Below are positions 1 through 6,697 of a stretch of 42,926 nucleotides of DNA, piece by piece. This DNA comes from Chloroflexota bacterium. GTDB taxonomy: Bacteria > Chloroflexota > Anaerolineae > UBA4142. Location: NCBI GenBank assembly GCA_023489485.1, contig JAMDCU010000094.1:5863-48788 (forward strand), read 5' to 3'. A program made the translations under genes and the position numbers. How positions within the stretch are numbered: position 1 is the first letter of the stretch; every line of letters starts with the position of its first letter. Below the pieces are notes generated by a model that saw only the letters and a list, made by a program, of their open reading frames with translations, made no database searches and was not told the DNA's origin.

Positions 1-48
1 GGCGAGGATACCACGAGAGGCGTCCCATCTCAACCACATACTAACAGT

Positions 49-1134
49 TCAGATTGGGGGCAGCTTGCCGTAGACGCAGTGCCACACTTGATCGAATCGC
101 TGGCTCAGGATGACGGCGCGCACTGGCAACAAGCGCTCGGCCCCCTCACGGCTCCACCGCATCCCCGGCCCCGTGAAGCGCGCCCGAAATTGTTTGATCT
201 CACTCTCGACCATGCCGCTGCCAATCGGGAATCCATCCTCACGGGTCTCCAAGTATTGCATGCGGCGGGCATTGGTCTGAAAGTAGCCAGCTTCCTTGCG
301 CAATGCCGCGGCGGCGCGGCATTGGGTTCGGGCCTGTTCCCGCAACTCCGCCGCAATGTGGTCGGCGTGCCCCTGATAGAGCGACTGCTCCCTCTGCTTC
401 ACCCAGCGATGGGCCGGCACACTCCCTTCCCCATAGAACAGGGCGCCTGCATTGGAGAGGTGCTGTTTGGCGTGGTACCAATCCACCACTTGGCGACTGC
501 CACTGAAATGCTCACCCACCAGATTCCAAATCCACGGTGCCCCATCGCCTAGGGCAATACGATCTCCCGCCTCGGGCAAGCCCCGCTCGACCGCCTCTGC
601 CCACAGCCGCGGCCCCAAGGCGGCGGGCCCACCGAGCACCGCGACATAGCTGGTGTCGGTAGCCTGCGCCTGCGGCTCCAGTTCGTGGGTGAGGGGATTG
701 GGCTCCAGATGGGAGGCAATGTTGAAAACAGTGCCGACTTTGAGCTCTTTCCAGCCCTCTTTTCGGACGTGAATCATGCCGCCATCCATCGCCGTCCCCA
801 TGGGGCGTTCGTGCGGCACCTGACCCCGAATCACTTGGCCCCGCTGGGGCAATCCTACGGCCGCCCGGGCCCGGGCTTGTTCCGCCACTCGGATGTGCTC
901 ACCCCACTGCGGTGCCCGTCGCCAGATGCTGGTATCGGAGATCGACCACCCGCCGATCTTTTGGAGGATGGGTTCGGCGAGATCGTCCTCGACCTGCCCA
1001 TAGAGCCTAACGGCTTCGCGGGCGATCACTTCACTCCAATGCTTTTCGTGCACGCCCAGTTGATGGTCGACGGGGAAAAAGACCCTCCTTGCAGTGCGTG
1101 TCACTGACCGGTGTATACTGTGCCAGGCATACAT
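49..1134 (-). CDS. ISKra4-family transposase, 5'-truncated
   Basis: The 361-residue product matches the catalytic part of ISKra4-type DDE transposases. The start of the recognisable region reads VFFPVDHQLG (residues 18-27), which in this family follows a Cys-rich N-terminal segment that is missing here. Likely acidic catalytic residues are D117 (AMDGG), D197 (LGDGAPW) and E310 in GSGMVESEIKQFRARFTG, the best-conserved C-terminal block of the family. About 100 N-terminal residues appear to be lost near position 1110-1135, where the reading frame changes and foreign sequence begins. The element is therefore probably not autonomous. I could not define terminal inverted repeats; the left end would lie at or before the window edge. 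Family assignment is confident, completeness is not. Confidence 0.8.
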   Translation of the reverse strand: MYAWHSIHRSVTRTARRVFFPVDHQLGVHEKHWSEVIAREAVRLYGQVEDDLAEPILQKIGGWSISDTSIWRRAPQWGEHIRVAEQARARAAVGLPQRGQVIRGQVPHERPMGTAMDGGMIHVRKEGWKELKVGTVFNIASHLEPNPLTHELEPQAQATDTSYVAVLGGPAALGPRLWAEAVERGLPEAGDRIALGDGAPWIWNLVGEHFSGSRQVVDWYHAKQHLSNAGALFYGEGSVPAHRWVKQREQSLYQGHADHIAAELREQARTQCRAAAALRKEAGYFQTNARRMQYLETREDGFPIGSGMVESEIKQFRARFTGPGMRWSREGAERLLPVRAVILSQRFDQVWHCVYGKLPPI

Positions 1135-1381
1135 GGGGCGGCGTTTGACAGAGGACTGCGAAGATATAATCGCCTTGTGGTCCTGCCTTGTACCCGTGGA
1201 TAGCCAACAAGTCCAGTTCGCGAGATTTGCCTGTCAAGGCGTCCGGATAGACCGAGTTCGCCTCGACATAGTAATCCCGCTTTCTGAGAAGCGTCTCTAG
1301 CCTACTCTCCAGCAAGTATCCGGACCGGCTCGGCACCTCTTTGGCTTCGGTTTGAGTTATTCTGTCTGCTAAGGCATTCAT
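1135..1381 (-). pseudogene. N-terminal fragment of a nuclease-like protein, cut off by the ISKra4 remnant
   Basis: The reading frame starts at ATG 1381 and gives about 80 residues before running into the transposase-derived sequence. Visible features are a Leu/Arg-rich helix (LLESRLETLLRKRDYYVEAN) followed by LTGKSRELDLLAI. The pattern of a Glu in the first helix and a later SRELDLLA strand resembles the start of PD-(D/E)XK restriction-like domains, but the fragment is too short to be sure. Its ATG overlaps the stop of the preceding small frame as ATGA, which suggests translational coupling. The remainder of the gene is not found in the window. Confidence 0.4.
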
Positions 1382-1578
1382 ATACGCGCTCGGGGGTTAG
1401 CCTTGCGCTCTCTTCCCGCCACGTCGCTCACGTGTAGCACGCCAACTTGCATCGTTTCCAGCAATACGGCAATCCACCCTTTGCCCAACATCCCGTTATT
1501 CTCAATCCGTTGTGCGCGGAATGACCGAAGGCTTTGGCGTCCCTCCCCCTCCATCCAAGCCGAGCGCTGACAAGACAT
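1378..1578 (-). CDS. Small hypothetical ORF coupled to the nuclease-like fragment
   Basis: This 66-residue frame begins MSCQRSAWMEG and ends RKANPRARI. Its TGA overlaps the ATG of the following fragment (ATGA). I do not recognise it. The C-terminal half (MLGKGWIAVLLETMQVGVLH) looks like plausible globular protein, while the N-terminal part is low complexity, so it may itself be the tail of a broken gene. The only support is the overlapping stop/start. Confidence 0.25.
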   Translation of the reverse strand: MSCQRSAWMEGEGRQSLRSFRAQRIENNGMLGKGWIAVLLETMQVGVLHVSDVAGRERKANPRARI

Positions 1579-1644
1579 CGACGCACGAAGTAATGAAAAT
1601 CCAGGACGCGACCCTGACCCGTGAAGCCTTTGCTTTGGCTGGGT

Positions 1645-2277
1645 CTAGGAGCAGACAATTTGCTCGTGCTTCGCCAGTTCCGCCCGCAGTCTTTCGAGCT
1701 TCTCTCTGATTTGAGCTTCTCTTTGCACGAGCGCTAGTTTCTCGCCCAAGCTTTTCACGATTGATTTAGAGGCAGCTGCTCCAAAAGACCGTGGCTTTTG
1801 GCACGCCCGGACAAGGAATTGTGAATCCTCCATTGTCAAGCGCTGAAATCTGGCGGAGTAGTCCTTGTCAGAGTAGCCACCGGTCAACATTCCCTGCCAC
1901 CGAGGTGTCTTCTGGGGAGGGTTTTCGCTTTTCATTAATTCACCCAACCCAAACCTGAGTAGAGCAATCTCAGGCTCCCAGGTCATTCGCATTTTCTGGA
2001 GCAGCGCTAACCTGGCTTGTGAAACCTGGCGGAGCTGCCGCTCCAATTCGGTTATCTCTCTTTGAAGCCGAGAGATAGCTAGCTCAGATGCCGTCTTATC
2101 CACGCCGGATCGGATCTTCTCTAGTCCTTCGACGACAGGGGCGAGCGAAATAACGCCCTCGCCGCGTTTGACAATGTGCTCGGTGCCGCAATAAGCGCAG
2201 GCAAAGCGCTCAATCTCCTTTGTGATTTTGAGGCGCCCCCCGCACGACGGGCAAGTAAGTGAGACAAAGTCAGTCAT
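1645..2277 (-). CDS. Zinc-ribbon plus coiled-coil protein of unknown function
   Basis: The chosen start is ATG 2277, preceded by GGGAGGATAGA; a GTG eight codons upstream (2301) is also possible. The N-terminus carries a clear zinc ribbon with Cys pairs CPSC (C9, C12) and CAYC (C27, C30), spaced as in rubredoxin-like knuckles. Residues about 50-95 form a heptad-rich coiled coil (repeated Leu/Ile with Glu/Arg/Gln), and another charged coiled coil closes the protein. There is no signal peptide or membrane segment, so it is probably cytoplasmic. Function is unknown; such ribbon/coil proteins often act in protein or nucleic-acid binding. The gene looks intact in an otherwise decayed area. Confidence 0.65.
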   Translation of the reverse strand: MTDFVSLTCPSCGGRLKITKEIERFACAYCGTEHIVKRGEGVISLAPVVEGLEKIRSGVDKTASELAISRLQREITELERQLRQVSQARLALLQKMRMTWEPEIALLRFGLGELMKSENPPQKTPRWQGMLTGGYSDKDYSARFQRLTMEDSQFLVRACQKPRSFGAAASKSIVKSLGEKLALVQREAQIREKLERLRAELAKHEQIVCS

Positions 2278-2301
2278 TCTATCCTCCCTCGGAGTGCTCA
2301 C

Positions 2302-2908
2302 CAGATGGCATATGACTGGGAATCTCAGTGGATGCTGGCGACTGATTGAGAATCACTGCTCTCGAGAGCAGTAAATATAGGAGCCGCGGCCAGGAAGCAA
2401 ACAGAGAAAAACGAGGGAAGCTGCACTCTTAAGCGGCATGGATATCCCTCCTGACTTAGGAGGAGAATCGGTTTACAGCGGTCGCCCGGTTTCTGAAATA
2501 CAAAACACCTGCCGCCGACGCGCTTGCGCGGACGAGCAACAGGTGCCAAGCTTCATTTCATTCGATTCAGGCTACGACAGCCCCGTATCATGGACTCGCC
2601 TCCCCAGTTGCTGAGGTGATCGAGGCGAACAGGTGCTGCAGACCACAATCAAACGAACACGATCCAGTATACGACGAACGAACGAAATGGTCAAAGAAAC
2701 AGGCGTGCGAGGTCCGCTCGTTCTGCGCGGCCCGTAAGCACGAGTTTCTTGGGAGTCCAAGCGGCGGAGAACCAAGAGATCGTACTGTCTGTGAATGATA
2801 TACTAAAAGCGCGCCAATTGAGCGGAACGCGATAATCGAAAAGAGCGCCACCGAATCCCACAATTCTGGTATCCTGTCTCCATTCTAGCGCGGGATGCCG
2901 GAGGAAGG
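2302..2908. other. Intergenic stretch without a supportable gene
   Basis: Short frames exist on both strands but none shows a recognisable motif, a good ribosome-binding site or protein-like composition. The 3' edge contains GGAGGAAGG, which serves the IS21 remnant that follows. Confidence 0.5.
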
Positions 2909-3642
2909 ATGATTCAGGTGAAAGACAAAGAACGTATTCGGCGCGCGTATCTCCTCGAGAACAAAAGTCAACGTCAGATCGCCAAGGAACTGCATCACTC
3001 GCGTCACACCGTGGCTTCTGCCTTGGCGGATCCCAATGCTGGCAGCTATCAGCTGCGTGAACCGCGGCCAGCACCTGTCCTCGCACCTTACCAAGCGACC
3101 ATCGAGCAATGGTTGCGCGACGATCTCACTGCCCCGCCCAAACAACGCCGCACGGCCCATCGCATCTTTACGCAGCTGGTGGAGCAGCATCAGTTCCCCG
3201 GCGCCGAGTCCACCATCCGTCGCTTTGTGCGTCAGCGCCGGAGGGAACTGGAACCGCCAGAGGCGTTTCTGCTCCTGGAGCACGGACCGGGCCAAGATGC
3301 GCAATGCGATTTCGGCGAAGCGGAGGTGATCCTCGCTGGACACGCTGTAACAGCGCAGTTCTTCTGTCTGAGGCTCTGCTACTCCAAGGCACCGTTCGTC
3401 TGGGCGTTTCTGCATCAACGCCAGGAAGCCTTTCTCGAAGGACAGCGACGCGGCTTTGAATTCTTCGAGGGCAGCCGCATCGCGTTTGGTATGGCAACCT
3501 CAAGACTGCTGTACTCAAGGTTTTGCAGGGGCATCGCCGCGAAGAACAGCAGGCGTTCATTGCCTTCCGCTCCCACTACCTCTTCGAGAGTCGCTTCTGT
3601 ACGCCGGGCGAGGGACATGAGAAAGGCCTTGTGGAGAATCTA
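2909..3642 (+). pseudogene. IS21-family istA transposase remnant (frameshifted, 3'-truncated)
   Basis: A start at ATG 2909 behind GGAGGAAGG gives an IstA-like protein: an N-terminal helix-turn-helix (SQRQIAKELHHSRHTV), then the DDE core entry DAQCDFGEAEVIL. Around 3475-3490 the frame shifts; the next frame continues the homology ([13 protein letters not shown], then [19 protein letters not shown]) up to VENL at about 3642, where it ends abruptly. About half of IstA and the whole IstB helper ATPase are missing, so the element is dead. The junction at 3642 runs directly into a different transposase fragment. Confidence 0.8.
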
Positions 3643-3836
3643 GCTGCACCGGCGCTTCACGGTCGAACAGGTCAAGGTCTTGCTGCACGGTTACTGCCAG
3701 GGCACGCTCACCCGTGCCGATGCTCAAGCACTGTTGGGAGTGGGCAAGACGCGTTTCTTTGCACTCGTCGGAGAGTACCGATCAGACCCAGCCGCCTTCT
3801 CCATCGCCTATGCACGCGAGACGCTCCCCTGCCTAT
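3643..3836 (+). pseudogene. N-terminal fragment of a second integrase-core transposase
   Basis: Immediately after the istA break, a new frame reads [20 protein letters not shown] followed by [20 protein letters not shown] and then [17 protein letters not shown]. This looks like the N-terminal helix-turn-helix region of a DDE transposase that precedes an integrase core. No catalytic domain follows; homology fades near 3836. The hybrid of two transposase pieces indicates nested insertion and deletion. Confidence 0.45.
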
Positions 3837-3996
3837 CGCCGAGGTTCCGATCCATGTACAGCTTGGCGTTGCCACCATACCTATGGTGGGCCGTTGCAGT
3901 GGTACAATCACACCTGCTTTGCAAAGCGCATTCCGAGCGACTTGCAGTGCACTACCCGGAATTGGTCCAAGACACTTGCTGTCAGGTCTCGCAGAT

Positions 3997-4639
3997 AAGG
4001 ATCATCGACAAAGTTCCATGCGTAACAAAGTTATTGCCGATGTTTCGGACCAGGGAATGCCGGCCGCGTTGTTCATGACATTGGAGGATGGCTTGCTGTT
4101 CGCTGAGGCGCGCCATGAGCTCTCCTGATAGGCCTGCACCGGCTCTTGCTGGATTGGGCGAACCCAACATGTTCGTCACCATCTGGCACCGTGACGTGGA
4201 GATGCATCCCCGGCGAATGACCTACTCCAGAGTCGGTCATTAGATGCTGCTGTTACTGCGGGGCAGGATCACGGAGCCACGGGCGGGCAGAGGGACCATG
4301 CTGGTCGGGTAGGAGATAAATCAGTTGCTGCTCTCCGACGAACCGGTGCATTAGCAGCCGGGCGACAGGCTGCAATTGTATACCGATAGGTTAGTCGAAG
4401 CGATCGATTCTGATCAGCAATTCTTCGGCTTGGACTGTCTAGTCGATCTGCTGGGACAAAATACCGAGATTCCGCCAGACGCACTATGCCAAAGAGTATT
4501 TGTCACATTGGTCCCTTTCCAAGGGACAATGGAGCAACATGTTGATATGGCACGGGTTGTGATGGATATTAGACAGCCGAGTCATTCTCCCTTGATGTGG
4601 CGCAACAAGTGGGCGCATGGGAGAGGAACGTTAACTTGA
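3997..4639 (+). pseudogene. Decayed SpoIIE-type PP2C phosphatase domain
   Basis: Three frame segments line up with the C-terminal phosphatase domain of SpoIIE/RsbU proteins. The first contains [17 protein letters not shown] (the GDVSGKGxPAAL metal-binding block). The second starts near 4115 with MFVTIWHRD and MTYSRVGH (normally MFVTLxxG and LTYxNAGH). The third runs through LLLLRGRITEP, QPGDRLQLYTDRLVEAIDS and FFGLDCLVDLL to a degenerate dimer-end motif near 4565. There is a frameshift near 4115 and three in-frame TAG codons (after VGH, after MLVG and after EPVH). The order and spacing of blocks fit a complete phosphatase C-terminus. It is a fossil gene; any upstream sensor domain is gone. 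Confidence 0.65.
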
Positions 4640-5404
4640 CACCAGCTCTGGTCGTCCTGGCATTCGGAGAGGATGCTTGCCCGCCCCGAAGGATAACCCG
4701 CTGCGGCTGTGTCAGACAATCCGAGCCTGAGATCGAATGGCTATCGAATCACGTGTGGCTTGACGATCGCCATGGGTGACAAATTCGTCTCATGATTCGG
4801 TCGTACGACAGCATTGCGCACAAATGGAGCAAGCAGATCCGGGCTGTCTCAAGCGAATTGCGCACTACGTCTCGCGGTCGCATTACGGGAACGGTCGTTG
4901 ATTTCTGGGTAAGCAGACAGATAGCAAGGTTCGCTTCGTCGCGGGCGAGCTGGGGATGCGCTTTGAGGAAGAGGTATCCGCTTACGTTATAGAGGGACAA
5001 TATATAGGTAGGGTGGGCTGTCTGTTACACACGCAAGAAGATCTTGTCTCCCCAGCTGTTTTGGCTGCGCGACTGGGAGCAGAGTGCTTCATAGCCATGT
5101 GTCGGAATGCCTCGCGCAGGATTGTGTTGATAAGGCCGCGTCTACAAAGATAAACGCGGGCTTTCTTTTTCGAATGACCACAGCACCCTGTAGGTTTCTG
5201 TCGCTCCGCATCCCATTTGCTCTGGAGAACACTCAACCCTGTTCATCATGCCTTTAGTGGCTGAGTATTCGGATAAGTGTATCCGTGCCTAGTATATGAA
5301 GCTGAACGTTTCTTCGGAATCTCGATGATGGCTTCGACGATGGTGAAACTTGGAAGCGCGTGCCGCGCGGGATCAACGGGGTGTCTGGATGATCGCAAGC
5401 ACCG
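4640..5404. other. Gene-free stretch, probably eroded sequence
   Basis: I see only short unrelated frames without motifs or ribosome-binding sites. The one structured element is a possible hairpin with a T-rich tail near 5136-5171. The sequence probably continues the decay that surrounds the phosphatase fossil. Confidence 0.45.
5136..5171 (+). terminator. Possible rho-independent terminator
   Basis: CCGCGT (5136-5141) can pair with ACGCGG (5154-5159) across a 12-base loop, followed by CTTTCTTTTT. The stem is only six base pairs and the loop is large, so it would be weak. It could be a leftover terminator of the lost upstream gene. Confidence 0.35.
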
Positions 5405-6358
5405 CTAACCATCTTGGGATCGCGGTGGGCCATCGACCAGGTCGCGCTTTAAGAGATCGACGGATTCGCGGGCAAGAGTTGTCTGAATCTCGATGATCTT
5501 TCCCGCAAGCTCTTCAGGAAATCGATTCCTGTCCGCCGAAGCAATCAGCAGGGCATCGTAGCCTCTCGCCAGCTTTGCCAATGCATTGTCATCCGAGAGA
5601 GGAATAGCTTCGAGCTCTGTCTGAAGACCTAGACCTTGGAAGGATTTGGCAAGCCGCTGCACTACATCTTCAGCGAACAAGACCCCGATTCGCCTGGCTC
5701 GCAAGGATGCGATCCTTTTGACAACTTCAACCGAGGGATAGAGTACTATAGAATATACCTTTCGGCCATCTTTTAGCAGTTGCTGCACATCCTCGACATG
5801 CGAGATCATTGTGATAACGACCTCGCGCTGCCTCAAACGATGTTGAAGTTGGGGATCCGTCTGTAGTTTACCTAAGAGGAAGGGTTCAACGTCCATGTCG
5901 AGCTCATCCCCCAACTTCTGAGCAACCTCATTGAGCCAAGCCTCGTGGCATTCCACAAATGCCGCCCTCCTGCGCGCGATCGCAGCAAAGGTCTGAACGA
6001 CAATCTCGGCTGTATTGAGAAACTCGTCGCCCGAGTACCCCATTGCCTGCACGTCTTGAAGCGCCTTTTCAACAATGCTCCGCAGTTTTCTCCGGGATTG
6101 GAATGCTTCCGAATCTTTCCTGGTTAGCTCGACATAGGTGCCACTGCCGTACTTTGAGACAATGTATCCAGAGGAAGCCAACTGAGCGTAGGCGCGCGCC
6201 ACCGTGTTGATGTGCACGCCAACCTGGCGAGCGAGAGCCTGCGCCGTCGGTAGTTTCTCGCCGGGCTGTAGCACGTCAGTTTCGATGAGGAACTTCACCT
6301 GCTCGACAATTTGCAGATAGACCGGCGCTCCGCGCTCGCGGTCAACGTGAATGTTCAT
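5405..6358 (-). CDS. GntR-family regulator with an unassigned C-terminal domain
   Basis: The start is taken at ATG 6358 (MNIHVDRERG), because GntR domains begin just there; GTG 6385 is an alternative. Residues about 10-75 form the winged helix-turn-helix, including LPTAQALARQVGVHINTVAR and the wing SSGYIVSKYGSGTYVE. This matches the GntR/YtrA-like consensus for DNA binding. The remaining ~240 residues are not FCD, UTRA or aminotransferase domains; alternating strands and helices with IGVLFAEDVV suggest an alpha/beta ligand-binding fold, but I cannot name it. The gene is divergent from the large catabolic operon that starts at about 6600, so it is the obvious candidate local regulator. Confidence 0.8.
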   Translation of the reverse strand: MNIHVDRERGAPVYLQIVEQVKFLIETDVLQPGEKLPTAQALARQVGVHINTVARAYAQLASSGYIVSKYGSGTYVELTRKDSEAFQSRRKLRSIVEKALQDVQAMGYSGDEFLNTAEIVVQTFAAIARRRAAFVECHEAWLNEVAQKLGDELDMDVEPFLLGKLQTDPQLQHRLRQREVVITMISHVEDVQQLLKDGRKVYSIVLYPSVEVVKRIASLRARRIGVLFAEDVVQRLAKSFQGLGLQTELEAIPLSDDNALAKLARGYDALLIASADRNRFPEELAGKIIEIQTTLARESVDLLKRDLVDGPPRSQDG

Positions 6359-6399
6359 GGGATACTCTGTTTTCCACAAATCCACACTCCAATGGTGGA

Positions 6400-6427
6400 A
6401 TTATAGCACACACCCAACGTATAACAA
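6400..6427 (-). promoter_or_regulatory. Predicted promoter of the GntR gene
   Basis: Reading the minus strand, TTGTTA (6427-6422) and a perfect TATAAT (6405-6400) are separated by 16 bases. Transcription would begin about 35 bases before the ATG at 6358. This is a sigma-70-like prediction from sequence only. Confidence 0.5.
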
Positions 6428-6546
6428 AATAACATGGTCTGAGGGCAAGCGTATAGGGCAGCACCAATGTACCGCGGGAAGCCGACCTACCCAACCGATT
6501 GAGGAACAACTACTCGTGCAGACATCATAAGCGATACTTTCGGCCG

Positions 6547-6576
6547 TTGACGCAGCGTCCGAGTTCATCGTACAAT
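6547..6576 (+). promoter_or_regulatory. Predicted promoter of the long catabolic operon
   Basis: TTGACG (6547-6552) and TACAAT (6571-6576) are separated by 18 bases, giving a start site near 6583. It lies just upstream of the nested inverted repeats at 6588-6612, in the right arrangement for repression. Confidence 0.5.
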
Positions 6577-6587
6577 ACTGTTAGAAT

Positions 6588-6612
6588 TTACACAATTCAA
6601 TGTGTAATTGTG
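6588..6612. promoter_or_regulatory. Operator-like nested inverted repeats
   Basis: TTACACA (6588-6594) and TGTGTAA (6601-6607) form a perfect inverted repeat with a six-base spacer. A second, overlapping one is CACAATT (6591-6597) with AATTGTG (6606-6612). They would fall in the first ~30 transcribed bases. GntR-family regulators typically bind TGT/ACA-type palindromes, so this is a good candidate site for the divergent GntR protein. Binding is inferred. Confidence 0.45.
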
Positions 6613-6697
6613 TGACAAGATTCACGTTCAGTGGAACCTCTGCTTGCCAAACGACAAGTGCCGTGTCTGGAAATTGCGTCTGCCGACGGAGGCTGCG

